A stretch of 64,000 nt of DNA, taken from positions 1-64,000 of the forward strand of contig JAPLGP010000037.1 in the NCBI GenBank assembly GCA_026390075.1. Reading direction: 5' to 3'. The translations under genes were made by a program, and so were the position numbers. Under the pieces are notes generated by a model that did no database searches, was not told where the DNA came from, and was given only the letters and a program-made list of their open reading frames with translations. Positions 52,640 through 61,294 of the stretch are shown here, in pieces (position 1 is the first letter of the stretch; the number at the start of each line of letters is the position of its first letter). Source of the DNA: Campylobacterales bacterium (GTDB lineage Bacteria; Campylobacterota; Campylobacteria; Campylobacterales; Sulfurimonadaceae).

Positions 52640-53557
52640 ATGAATTCCTATACTTTTGAATACCCATTCTTACTATTGTTACTCATCCCTTTGATTTATT
52701 GTTTATATAAATGTAAGGAGTATAAAAAGCCAATCTATTTTGTGCATCTTCATTTTATGTCTGCCAAAAAAAGCTTTTTAAAGTTAGATTGGATTGTGAA
52801 AATCATTATATTGACTCTGCTTACTATCGCTCTTACTTCGCCAATTATGATTGATAAATTCAATCCGCTTAACAGACATGGTAAAGATATCGTCTTAGCG
52901 ATTGATGCGAGTGGTTCTATGAACTCCTCTGGTTTTGATAATGAACTTGGCGATGGAAAAAGGTTGTCCCGTTTTGAAATCACTAAAATTATCGCTTCAG
53001 ATTTTATTTTAAAGCGTGTGAGTGACAATCTTGGTGTGGTTTTATATGGAGATTTTGCTTTTATAGCTTCGCCGATAACTTATGAAAAAGAGATTGTAAA
53101 CGAGATGTTAGGCTATCTGAGTCAAGGTATGGCAGGGCAAAATACTGCGATAGGTGAAGCAATCGCTATGAGTGTAAGGGCTTTTAAATACTCTATAGCA
53201 AAAACAAAAATCGTCATACTTTTAACGGATGGCGAACATAACAGCGGAGCTATCTCCCCAAAAGAGGCTACAAAACTAGCCAAAGATGCAAATATAAAGA
53301 TTTATACTATTGCGATGGGAAATAAGGGCGAAGCAGATGAAACATTGCTTCAAACTATTGCACAAGAGAGTGGCGGTACATTTTTTAGTGCAACAAGTGC
53401 TAAAGAGTTGCAAAGTGTTTACAGCGCGATAGATACATTAGAATCTTCAGATATCAAGAGTAAAGAGTTTCTTCAAAAAGATTTTTACTATTTTGTAGCA
53501 TTACTCTTGGCATGTGGATTTTTACTTTTTTTACTCTTTAGGGAGGTTAGAAGATGA
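52640..53557 (+). CDS. BatA-like von Willebrand factor A protein
   Basis: 305 residues from ATG 52640 (MNSYTFEYPFLLLL); a frame from TTG 52574 adds a doubtful N-terminus. Two N-terminal transmembrane helices (about 10-25, 50-70) and one at the C-terminus (about 285-302) enclose a VWA domain with the metal site DASGSMNS, the Thr in MAGQNTAIGEA and the Asp in LLTDGEHNSG. BatA proteins work with MoxR ATPases in envelope stress tolerance. It overlaps the next gene by 4 bases. A paralogue starts at 63463. Confidence 0.82.
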   Translation: MNSYTFEYPFLLLLLIPLIYCLYKCKEYKKPIYFVHLHFMSAKKSFLKLDWIVKIIILTLLTIALTSPIMIDKFNPLNRHGKDIVLAIDASGSMNSSGFDNELGDGKRLSRFEITKIIASDFILKRVSDNLGVVLYGDFAFIASPITYEKEIVNEMLGYLSQGMAGQNTAIGEAIAMSVRAFKYSIAKTKIVILLTDGEHNSGAISPKEATKLAKDANIKIYTIAMGNKGEADETLLQTIAQESGGTFFSATSAKELQSVYSAIDTLESSDIKSKEFLQKDFYYFVALLLACGFLLFLLFREVRR

Positions 53558-55068
53558 GTTTATTGTCTCCTCAATATTTTTGGCTTCTACTGCTTTTAGC
53601 ACCACTCTTTATCAAAAAAAACTTTAAAGAGATAAGTTTTGTTGCGTATGGATATATTTTTACTTTTTTATTTATAGTTTTGGCACTTACCCGCCCAGTA
53701 ATAGAGCAAGAGCCTATCAAGAGTGAGCAAGTGCTGAGTGATGTGATAATCGCGGTGGATTTGTCTTACTCTATGAATGCCACAGACATTTTGCCCTCCC
53801 GATTAGAAAAAGCAAAAGAGATACTACAAACTGTTGTAAAAACAAATCATGAAAGTCGATTTGGCGTACTTGGATTTACTACAAATGCCATAGTTTTATC
53901 GCCTTTGACGCAAGATAGTGAGCTTTTACTGCATCTTTTTAACTCACTTGAACAAAAACTCATTATCACAAAAGGGAGTAGTGTTTTACCAGCCATAAAA
54001 CTAGCAAGAGTGATGTCCAAAGCTAAACATCCTAGCGTAGTTATTCTCAGCGATGGAGCGGATGAAGCAGAGTATGCGAAGGAGGCAAATCTTGCCAAAG
54101 AGAGCGGATTGGTTGTTAATGTTTTTATGCTCGGTACTGACATTGGAACAACGATAACGCTTGAAGATGGAACGCTTTTAAAAGATGAAAACGATGGCAT
54201 CGTTGTTTCACGAGCAAATAATGCACTTGCACTCGTTGCAAAAAGAAGCGGAGGAGTATTTACACAAGATATCGACGAGTTGCAAAGTGCGCTTGAAGCT
54301 CAAAAAAACAAAGATTTTAAAACGCAAAGTACGATTATGAAAAACTTTGAACTCTTTTACTTTTTTGTTTCTCTTGCACTCATTACATTTTTAGTAACTA
54401 TTACTACTCTCAAACGCTTTGTAATCACTGCTTTACTTTTGTTTGGAATAAGCTTAGATGCCTCAGTTTTGGATCAAATAAATGAAAATATTGCAAAAAG
54501 TGCGTATGAAAAAGGGGATTATAAAAAAGCTATAATTTACTATAAAAAGATTGATGCAAATAAAGCTTATTATAATCTGGCATGTGGAGAGTATAAAGAG
54601 GGCGAGTATGATAAAGCTCTTGTAAATTTTGAACGGGTAAAATCGAGTGATGCAAGGTTTAAATCAGAGCTGTTTTATAATATTGGAAATACACTTATAC
54701 GGCTTCAAGAGTTTAAAAAAGCAAGAGAGGCGTATTTGAAATCGTTAACACTTTTTTACTCAAAAGAAGCAGATGAAAATTTAGAGTACATAAAAGATAC
54801 AGATGAGCAAGAAAGAATGCGAACGGGACAACAAAAAACGAAAAACAATTCATCTATTGCAGAACAAGAAAAGTCTTCACAAAAGAAAAAAGAGGGCGGT
54901 GGCTCAAACATGAAAGTAAGTGCAAATGCAAGTAGTGGAGCGGGTGATATGGACAAAAAAACAGAGGGTGAAAGTATGTTAAACTTGAATGAAGGCAAAG
55001 CAAAACTCAGCTCAAAACAGTATGAGTTAATCAACAAAAGGGGCAATAATGAAAAAAAACCTTGGTAA
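53554..55068 (+). CDS. BatB-BatC fusion: VWA domain plus TPR region
   Basis: 504 residues. Two transmembrane helices, then a VWA domain with metal site DLSYSMNA (near residue 70) and SDGADEAE, a membrane helix near 270-290 and another hydrophobic segment, then TPR repeats (about 320-410: YEKGDYKKAIIYYKKI, YKEGEYDKALVNFERV, LQEFKKAREAYLKSL), and a charged tail. In Bacteroides batB and batC are separate genes. Its last 20 bases overlap the batD-like gene. It probably forms a membrane complex with the neighbours. Confidence 0.82.
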   Translation: MSLLSPQYFWLLLLLAPLFIKKNFKEISFVAYGYIFTFLFIVLALTRPVIEQEPIKSEQVLSDVIIAVDLSYSMNATDILPSRLEKAKEILQTVVKTNHESRFGVLGFTTNAIVLSPLTQDSELLLHLFNSLEQKLIITKGSSVLPAIKLARVMSKAKHPSVVILSDGADEAEYAKEANLAKESGLVVNVFMLGTDIGTTITLEDGTLLKDENDGIVVSRANNALALVAKRSGGVFTQDIDELQSALEAQKNKDFKTQSTIMKNFELFYFFVSLALITFLVTITTLKRFVITALLLFGISLDASVLDQINENIAKSAYEKGDYKKAIIYYKKIDANKAYYNLACGEYKEGEYDKALVNFERVKSSDARFKSELFYNIGNTLIRLQEFKKAREAYLKSLTLFYSKEADENLEYIKDTDEQERMRTGQQKTKNNSSIAEQEKSSQKKKEGGGSNMKVSANASSGAGDMDKKTEGESMLNLNEGKAKLSSKQYELINKRGNNEKKPW

Positions 55069-56263
55069 ATTTTTATTAGACTTCTTGCAAAACTCTCTTT
55101 TTAGATTGCTTCACTTCGTTCGCAATGACTGTCATTGCGAGGAGGAACGACGAAGCAATCTTATTTTTGCAAGAAGTCTATTAGTATTTTTAGCACTCTG
55201 GCATGTGGAACTTTTCGCTTCAACCTATCTTTGGCATGTGGAAACTGATAAAAAGAGTGCTTTTGTCAATGAACCAATCTATCTAAAATACAGCTGTGAA
55301 TTTAGTGACAGAGCGGAGCTTTATGCGATAGATTTTAACCCCGTGGGTGAGAATGAAAAATATAGTCTTAAACTTTTAAGTCAAAATACAAAAGTAATCG
55401 ATGGCAAAAAGATAGTTTCGTATGAATTTATCGCATTTGCAAAAAAAGTGGGTGCATTGGAGTTTGAGTTTGAAGCGCTTATGAAAGAAACAAATAAGGA
55501 TTCCATAGAAAACAGAAATTTAGGTCGAGACAATATGGATCATGTGGAATACTCTACAGTTACCTTGCGACAAGAAATATTGAGTGTAGATGTTTTAGAG
55601 AGTGCGAGTGATTTGGTTGGTTCGTTTGTTTTAGAGGTTAAAAAAGATGAACCAAAAATCAAAGCACACGAACCTTTTCACATGGAAATTATTGTAAAAG
55701 GAGAGGGAAATTTTGAAGCTCTTAAGGCTTATGATTTTAACATCTCGGGCGTAAAAATATTTTCTCAAAAACCAATAGAGAACATTACCCTCACAAAAGA
55801 TGGATTTAGTGGTGTTTGGAGTCAAAAGTTTGCTTTTGTAAGTGAGAAAGATTTTGAAATACCTCAAATTTTCCTGCACTATTTTGATGCAAAAGAACAA
55901 AAAATAAAAGAGATGAAACAGGACGCTCTGAGTGTACAAGTAAGTGAAGGATTCGTAAAAGAGGAACTTCTTGACGCGGATGAAGCGCAAATGAGCTTTT
56001 TAAAATTGGACTATTTATACTATTTTTTAACTTTTATAACAGGGTTTTTAGTAGCGAAAATCAAAATAAGAAAAAGAGTTCCACATGCCATAGATGCGTT
56101 TGCAGAGAAGGTGCAAAACGCAAAATCATTAGAAGAACTTTGTATGATTCTTGTACTCAAAGATGCTCAAAAATATAGTGATTTTGTTCTCAAAATAGAG
56201 ACAAAAGAGATAACTTCACTCAAAATTGCTAAAGAAATTGTTGCTTTGTTAATAGTACATTAA
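55049..56263 (+). CDS. BatD-like protein whose N-terminus is made of repeat DNA
   Basis: 404 residues. Residues from about 60 to 300 are extracytoplasmic, beta-rich (ALYAIDFNPVGENEKY..., VLEVKKDEPKIKAHEP), typical of BatD; a transmembrane helix lies near 328-345 (YYFLTFITGFLVAKI) with a short cytoplasmic tail. Residues about 10-44 (LLDFLQNSLF, LLHFVRND, CHCEEERRSN) are the translation of a 102-bp palindromic repeat inserted in frame. Two copies of the 11-mer follow (LWHVE twice). The export signal is therefore disrupted or replaced by LIFARSLLVFLALWHVEL. Whether it is still secreted is uncertain. Confidence 0.7.
   Translation: MKKNLGKFLLDFLQNSLFRLLHFVRNDCHCEEERRSNLIFARSLLVFLALWHVELFASTYLWHVETDKKSAFVNEPIYLKYSCEFSDRAELYAIDFNPVGENEKYSLKLLSQNTKVIDGKKIVSYEFIAFAKKVGALEFEFEALMKETNKDSIENRNLGRDNMDHVEYSTVTLRQEILSVDVLESASDLVGSFVLEVKKDEPKIKAHEPFHMEIIVKGEGNFEALKAYDFNISGVKIFSQKPIENITLTKDGFSGVWSQKFAFVSEKDFEIPQIFLHYFDAKEQKIKEMKQDALSVQVSEGFVKEELLDADEAQMSFLKLDYLYYFLTFITGFLVAKIKIRKRVPHAIDAFAEKVQNAKSLEELCMILVLKDAQKYSDFVLKIETKEITSLKIAKEIVALLIVH
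55078..55179. repeat. Palindromic element inserted in the batD-like reading frame
   Basis: A full copy: AGACTTCTTGCAAAACT ... AGATTGCTTCACTTCGTTCG ... CAATGACtGTCATTG ... GACGAAGCAATCT ... TTGCAAGAAGTCT. At 102 bp it is exactly 34 codons with no stop in the frame used. Confidence 0.85.
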
Positions 56264-56292
56264 CTACTATTTCACTACTATTTCTTAAATAA

Positions 56293-56392
56293 ACTTTTTG
56301 CAAAACTCTCTCATAAGATTGCTTCACTTCGTTCGCAATGACCGTCATTGCGAGGAAGAATGACGAAGCAATCTGAGTTTTGCAAGAACTCT
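56293..56392. repeat. Palindromic element, copy 7
   Basis: Starts near ACTTTTTGCAAAACTCTC and ends GAGTTTTGCAAGAACTCT, with the central CAATGACCGTCATTG. It lies between the batD-like gene and the lipoprotein gene and could act as a hairpin between them. Confidence 0.8.
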
Positions 56393-56411
56393 AATATTCG
56401 CAGGATTAAAA

Positions 56412-57416
56412 ATGAATAAAACTATTTTCTTAATTTGTTTGTCGCTTGTTGTGTTCATGATGCAAGGTTGTGCACAAAAAGTCAATATTAAAGCCCTTGT
56501 TCCTGCAGAAATAGACAGGGCTACAAGTACAAAAAATATTGCAATAACAGACTTCAAAAATGATTTCGTTGGTCTCAGAGGAAAGATAGAAGCAAACCTT
56601 GCAAACCAAAAAATCAACAATCAATCGTTTTTTACCTTAGTCAGTAGAAACGATATTGACAAGGTTATAAAAGAGCAAAAAATTCAAAACAGCGGTTTAG
56701 TAGAGGCAAATGAGGCAGTTGAAGTCGGCAATCTCATTGGTGCTCAAGCGATAATCTCAGGGGATGTCGGCAGTGAGACTTCTACGGACACACTCTATTA
56801 TGAACAGAGAGTGCGATGTGCCGACAAAAAATGTAAAGAGTTAGTCACTTATAATGTCAGCTGTAATATGCGTGTAGTGGGTATTTCAGCTCAAATTCGT
56901 ATGATTGACATTGCAAAGGGCGATATTATTTATGCAGACACTATGTCAAAAGCATCTGAGTTTAGACACTGTATTGATGATTATCGCGCTATCCCATCTC
57001 CAGAAATAGCGGCACAAGAGTTAGCAAACGAAATTTCAAATGAGTTTACCTACAAGCTTACTCCGCATTATTACTACTTTAGTGTTGTTCTTTTGGAAGA
57101 TCCAGATTTGGATTATAATAAAGCGCAAGAGAAACTTTTAGAGAACTCTTTGGAGTACATTAAGCAAAATCGCTATGATAAAGCTGAAAAATTGCTCATG
57201 GATTTGGTGGACTCGACCGATAAACAGAGTTTCGTTGCTTTTTACAATCTTGGAGTTGTAAAAGAGGCTCAAGGAGAGTACAAAAAGGCTCAAGAGTATT
57301 ATAAAATCGCTGATAATTTGATGGTTAAACCAGTAGAAGAGATTAGTACGGCGTACAATAGAATAGCGTCGATGATTGAAAATCAAAATAAAACACAAAA
57401 ACAGATGGCAAGGTAG
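56412..57416 (+). CDS. CsgG/LpoB-like lipoprotein with TPR
   Basis: 334 residues. Lipobox MQGC (Cys20). Residues about 40-220 resemble the CsgG/LpoB-type periplasmic fold (KNIAITDFKNDF...LVSRNDIDKVIKEQK...VGNLIGAQAIISGDV...), which in other bacteria forms secretion pores or activates cell wall synthases. Residues about 235-320 hold TPR-like helices (KQNRYDKAEKLLMDLV, GEYKKAQEYYKIAD). It is followed at once by an LPP20-type lipoprotein, with which it is probably cotranscribed. The role of the pair is unknown; envelope or flagellar assembly is possible. Confidence 0.72.
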   Translation: MNKTIFLICLSLVVFMMQGCAQKVNIKALVPAEIDRATSTKNIAITDFKNDFVGLRGKIEANLANQKINNQSFFTLVSRNDIDKVIKEQKIQNSGLVEANEAVEVGNLIGAQAIISGDVGSETSTDTLYYEQRVRCADKKCKELVTYNVSCNMRVVGISAQIRMIDIAKGDIIYADTMSKASEFRHCIDDYRAIPSPEIAAQELANEISNEFTYKLTPHYYYFSVVLLEDPDLDYNKAQEKLLENSLEYIKQNRYDKAEKLLMDLVDSTDKQSFVAFYNLGVVKEAQGEYKKAQEYYKIADNLMVKPVEEISTAYNRIASMIENQNKTQKQMAR

Positions 57417-57420
57417 GCAG

Positions 57421-58407
57421 ATGAAATTTTTTGTACTTCTGCTGAGTGTTTTATTTTTTTTCTCGGCATGTGCAAGTCAAAAGCGTGCAGTGGTTGTAAG
57501 CACAAAAGAGTTGCCTTCATGGTATAAAAATCCACCCAAATCAAGCCCTTTAACTCTTTACTCAGTAGGCGAGGGAGAGAGTAAAGAAGAAGCAGTAGGG
57601 ATTGCTTTGAGTTCGATGGCATCGACTTTGAGTGTTTCTATATCCTCTGAGTTTAAGACAAAAAGTGTCGTACGCGAGGGTGCAGTTGAGAGCTATCAAT
57701 CAACAAGCGTAAATGAAGTGCAAAGCGATGTAAACAAAGTTCGCATAAGTAATTATGAAGTTGTTGAGGCGGAAGAGTTTGGATTTAAAAAGTTTATAGT
57801 TCTTGTGAAATCTGACAAGAAAAAGCTTTTTGAAAGTTTAAAAAAAGAGTTAGACCAAGAATTTAGCCTCACGCAAAACAGAGAAACACTGAATGCTATC
57901 AAACAGCTCAATATGTATGAAGAGCAAAAAAAATCACTCGAAAATGTCCCAAATACGCTCATGGTTATGAGTGTTCTTGATGAAAGATTTGATAGTGCAT
58001 CCTACATCAAAAAGATAAAAGAGATGGATGAAAAACATGAAAAATTACTAAATTCTATATCGTTCAGCATTGAGAGCGACAGCGAGTCACAAAACCTAAC
58101 CGCAGCACTTCAAAAAGGTTTAAGTGCGAAAAAAATAATCATAAAAGAGGGAAGTGGTAAAAATCATTTTAAAATCACTCTCTCCTCAAAAATCGAAAAA
58201 GCCTCTTCCTACGGCTTTGTTCTAGCTAGAAGCGCGATTACTATAACCACAAAAGATGTCAGTGGTGCGATAATAGGAAGCAACAAACTCAACATAACAG
58301 GACAATCCACCCAAGGCTACGACATTGCAAAAGAGAGCATCGCCATAAAATTAAACGAGATGATTAAAAAAGAGGGGATAGAGAAGGTTTTGGGGTTGGA
58401 GTTGTAA
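57421..58407 (+). CDS. LPP20-family lipoprotein
   Basis: 328 residues from ATG 57421, just after GGTAGGCAG; an ORF start 45 bases earlier is inside the previous gene. Lipobox FSAC (Cys17, read in part from a near copy of the 11-mer). The LPP20 signature is PSWYKNPPKSSPLTLYSVGE...SKEEAVGIALSSMASTLSVSISSEF. The C-terminal part (about 210-325) repeats a similar alpha/beta fold. It is 4 bases downstream of the CsgG-like gene, so the two are cotranscribed. No function can be assigned. Confidence 0.75.
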   Translation: MKFFVLLLSVLFFFSACASQKRAVVVSTKELPSWYKNPPKSSPLTLYSVGEGESKEEAVGIALSSMASTLSVSISSEFKTKSVVREGAVESYQSTSVNEVQSDVNKVRISNYEVVEAEEFGFKKFIVLVKSDKKKLFESLKKELDQEFSLTQNRETLNAIKQLNMYEEQKKSLENVPNTLMVMSVLDERFDSASYIKKIKEMDEKHEKLLNSISFSIESDSESQNLTAALQKGLSAKKIIIKEGSGKNHFKITLSSKIEKASSYGFVLARSAITITTKDVSGAIIGSNKLNITGQSTQGYDIAKESIAIKLNEMIKKEGIEKVLGLEL

Positions 58408-58429
58408 AAAAATCTGCAGCTTAATTAAT

Positions 58430-58455
58430 CACCCTTCGAGTGGCTCAGGGCGAAC
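58430..58455. repeat. Short REP-like palindrome
   Basis: ACCCTTCGAGTGGCTCAGGG followed by CGAAC is a form of the widespread CCCTTCGA...GCTCAGGG repeat that folds back on itself. It lies 22 bases after the lipoprotein gene and may help end or stabilise its mRNA. Confidence 0.5.
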
Positions 58456-58592
58456 TGGCGGTATGTCTAAAAAAATATTTTGTTTCGCAAAAGCGTATAA
58501 CTTGTTTTGTAACAGTTTTATAAAAGATAGTATTTCATATATTTTTGCTACAATTCTTAAACAAAGATGATATTTTATCTAAAAGGTTTTGT

Positions 58593-59858
58593 ATGAATGA
58601 AGTAAAAAACATAGTGATTAAGGCTTGGAACAACCCTGTAGCTCTTATGACTCTTCATAGTGATGGTAAAATATATTTTGAATACACAAAAGAAAATAGT
58701 ATAAATTTTTCACCCATTAAGCTTACAGATATGAAAAAAACATATGAATTTTCAAATCTCTTTTTTCAAAATCAAGTTTGTGGATTGGTTCAAGATTCTC
58801 TTCCAGGAAAATATGGTTCTGAATATATGGATATGTTCTTTAGAAAAAATAACAGAGATATTCCTACAACTTTAGAAAGGCTTTTGTTTATCGGAGATAA
58901 TGCACTTGGAGCATTAAGTTTTGAACCTGCAGAGCATAATGTGTCTCAAATAGAGCAAATTATGGATATAAAAGAGTTTTATACAAAAAGTAAAGAGGCA
59001 CTAAGTGGAGTTGGTTCAATCGAGATGAGCACCATAATAGCTCTCTCAAACTCCGCTGGAGGCGGAGCAAGAGCAAAAGGTATAGTTGGATACAACCCAA
59101 ACAATCAAGAGATATTTGTAGGGCATAAACACAATTATTTTCCAAAAGGATATATACCTTCGATTATAAAGTTTGATGAAAAGAACCTGCACAAAACAGA
59201 TATGATAGAAGATGAATGGAAGGAAGCTTCCGTGCAAAATAAAACTGAATACGCTTATCATCTTTTGGCAAAAAGAGCCGAAATAAAAATGTCGGATTGT
59301 TACTTGGCACAGAGTGAAGATGGTTTTCATTTTGTAACAGAAAGATTTGATAGAAAAAGTGATGGAGAACGACTTCACATGCACTCACTCTCTGGCTTAT
59401 TTCATCACAATCCAGCTGAGACTACATTTGGATATGAGAACCTTTTTAGAGCGGGGAGAATGTTAAATATACCCTACAAAGACCATGAACAGATATTTAA
59501 AACACTTATTTTTAATCTTTTGTTTGCAAACAGAGATGACCACTCTAGGAATTTCTCATATTTGATGGATAAAAATGGCGTGTGGCGTTTTGCTCCAGCA
59601 TACGACCTTACATTTTCATTAAACAGAAGCCACCAGATGTTTATAGGGTATGTAAATGGACATGAAATATCGCGAAAGCATCTACTGAAATTTGCTAAAG
59701 AAAATGATATAAAAAATGCGGATGTGCATATTGATGGATTGATAGAAATAAAAGAGCAATATTTGGAAAATGAGTTGAAAAATCTTGACATACCTGTCTC
59801 ATGGATAAAGTACATAAATGATAAAAGTGCCGATGTGCTGGTAAGGCTTAAGGGGTAA
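58593..59858 (+). CDS. hipA: HipA-like serine/threonine kinase toxin
   Basis: 421 residues from ATG 58593 (AAAAGG just upstream), the normal HipA length. An N-terminal HipA_N domain (about 1-105) precedes the kinase, which has the Gly-rich loop GGGARAKGIV, a catalytic segment NRDDHSRNFSYL and the metal-binding Asp in FAPAYDLTFS. Known HipA phosphorylates GltX and causes persistence. All catalytic parts look intact. The helix-turn-helix partner follows 2 bases after the stop, the reverse of the E. coli hipBA order. Confidence 0.85.
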   Translation: MNEVKNIVIKAWNNPVALMTLHSDGKIYFEYTKENSINFSPIKLTDMKKTYEFSNLFFQNQVCGLVQDSLPGKYGSEYMDMFFRKNNRDIPTTLERLLFIGDNALGALSFEPAEHNVSQIEQIMDIKEFYTKSKEALSGVGSIEMSTIIALSNSAGGGARAKGIVGYNPNNQEIFVGHKHNYFPKGYIPSIIKFDEKNLHKTDMIEDEWKEASVQNKTEYAYHLLAKRAEIKMSDCYLAQSEDGFHFVTERFDRKSDGERLHMHSLSGLFHHNPAETTFGYENLFRAGRMLNIPYKDHEQIFKTLIFNLLFANRDDHSRNFSYLMDKNGVWRFAPAYDLTFSLNRSHQMFIGYVNGHEISRKHLLKFAKENDIKNADVHIDGLIEIKEQYLENELKNLDIPVSWIKYINDKSADVLVRLKG

Positions 59859-59860
59859 GC

Positions 59861-60160
59861 ATGAAAAATATAGAATATAGAGTTGAAGATTTTTTATTTG
59901 GCAGTACGAAAGAGATTTCAAAAGCATTGGCAGAGAGGGTAAAAACTTTTAGAAAGCAAAAAAAGATGACGCAAGAAAAATTTGCAGAGCACATAGCTAT
60001 TCCTTTTGGAACATATAAAGAGTTTGAAACAAATCATAAAATATCTTTAGAAAATTTCATCAAAGTATGCAGAGGATTGGAGAGAGTAGAAGACCTGTTT
60101 TATTTGTTAAAACCAAAAGGAATTGAAGAGGTTGGAATAGCACAATGGAATTTTAAGTAA
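59861..60160 (+). CDS. hipB: XRE-family antitoxin/regulator (HipB-like)
   Basis: 99 residues. A helix-turn-helix of the Cro/C1 type covers residues about 22-80 (ALAERVKTFRKQKKMTQEKFAEHIAIPFGTYKEFE). The N-terminal 20 and C-terminal 20 residues are extra. It is located 2 bases after hipA on the same strand, so it most likely neutralises HipA and represses the unit. The promoter would be before hipA. Confidence 0.78.
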   Translation: MKNIEYRVEDFLFGSTKEISKALAERVKTFRKQKKMTQEKFAEHIAIPFGTYKEFETNHKISLENFIKVCRGLERVEDLFYLLKPKGIEEVGIAQWNFK

Positions 60161-60258
60161 AGGTTTTTTGGGGTTGGAAATTTAATTTTATTGTGATATT
60201 CCAGAATTATGACTATTTTATAGTACAATATAGTCATATTAACTAAAAAGGCTAAATT

Positions 60259-60606
60259 ATGACTAAAGTAAATATAGCTGATACTAAAGCTCATCTTTCA
60301 AAATATATCAATTTGGCTGAGTTGGCTGGTGAAGAGATAGTGATTCAAAAGCATGGTCGCCCAGTTGCGGCTCTTATTAACATTGAAATGTACGAGAAAT
60401 TTAAACAGATGCAATCGCCTGTAGAAGAGGGAAAGCTTGTTTATAAAAAACTTGACTACAAAGAGCATATACTCAAACCTTCTCATAATATCAATGAATT
60501 GTTGTCGCTTGTCGGTGATGATGAAAAAGAAGTTGAGCCTTTTTCTGATGTTGATGATGTTGTAGCCTTTGCAAAAGAACTTCGTAGCAGTGCGTGGAAG
60601 CAATAA
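60259..60606 (+). CDS. Phd/YefM-type antitoxin
   Basis: 115 residues. The N-terminal DNA-binding domain has the family signature VNIADTKAHLSKYINLAELAGEEIVIQKHGRPVAALI (residues 4-40). The C-terminal part (DDVVAFAKELRSSAWKQ) would wrap the toxin. Its stop overlaps the VapC start (TAATG), so the pair is translationally coupled. A promoter is likely in the AT-rich palindromic region at 60200-60250 (TATAGTACAATATAGTCATA). Confidence 0.88.
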   Translation: MTKVNIADTKAHLSKYINLAELAGEEIVIQKHGRPVAALINIEMYEKFKQMQSPVEEGKLVYKKLDYKEHILKPSHNINELLSLVGDDEKEVEPFSDVDDVVAFAKELRSSAWKQ

Positions 60607-60986
60607 TGGCACTCTTAATCGATACTTGCGTCATAATCGATTATTTGCGTGACAATAGTAAAATTGATTTATCGCACAAAGAAATTTTGATAAATTCTGT
60701 TGTAGAACTTGAAATTTTGCAAGGTGTTCGCAACAAGCGAGAACAAAAAGAGGCACTTTTGCTCATGGAATCATTCGGGCATGTGGAATATTCAACCGAA
60801 TGTTTCAATCTTGCCAAAATACTGATACTTCGTTATTTACTCTCACATTCCTTAAAGCTTCCAGATGCCCTTATCGCCGCTTCTTGTTTGATTTATGATT
60901 TACCGTTATGGACATACAATATAAAAGATTTTGCTTATATCGAGGGGATGAAAATTTATCAACAAGAACTGAATAATGACGAATGA
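60606..60986 (+). CDS. vapC: VapC-type PIN-domain toxin
   Basis: 126 residues from ATG 60606, overlapping the antitoxin stop. PIN-domain acidic residues: Asp in LLIDTCVIIDYL, Glu in NSVVELEILQGV, Asp in LKLPDALIAASCL and Asp in WTYNIKDFAYIEGM. VapC toxins are ribonucleases cutting tRNA or rRNA. An exact GGCATGTGGAA lies inside (60778-60788), read as GHVEY. Its stop overlaps the start of a 50-codon ORF (ATGA). Confidence 0.88.
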   Translation: MALLIDTCVIIDYLRDNSKIDLSHKEILINSVVELEILQGVRNKREQKEALLLMESFGHVEYSTECFNLAKILILRYLLSHSLKLPDALIAASCLIYDLPLWTYNIKDFAYIEGMKIYQQELNNDE

Positions 60987-61135
60987 AGAGTGAAAATTCC
61001 AATAGTGGTGCAGAGTGGATAGATGACGCTACTTCTAAAAATCTTGAAGATATTGTTACCTATGCAAGAAGTAAACACTCTATTGTTGAAATTTCTGAGT
61101 ATTCAACCTTGTCAAAATCCAAGATGGCTAGTTAA
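60983..61135 (+). CDS. 50-residue ORF coupled to vapC
   Basis: ATG overlaps the vapC stop in an ATGA. The product (MKSENSNSGAEWIDDATSKN, then LEDIVTYARSKHSIVEISEY) is polar with no signal or membrane segment. No family recognised. The overlap and the clean coding pattern make it a plausible third gene of the toxin-antitoxin unit; chance is not excluded. A weak hairpin (61175-61198) follows. Confidence 0.4.
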   Translation: MKSENSNSGAEWIDDATSKNLEDIVTYARSKHSIVEISEYSTLSKSKMAS

Positions 61136-61294
61136 CACGCTAATTGAAAAGTATGAAAAAATAAACCTCCAAAGAAACCGAAGATAAGCCATCGGTTTCA
61201 CAAAACCCACATGCCAAGAAACTATCAAACATTTATCAACCATTAACCCCCTCTTTGCTATACTTTTCCACTTTAAAAACAAGGGAATATTTAT

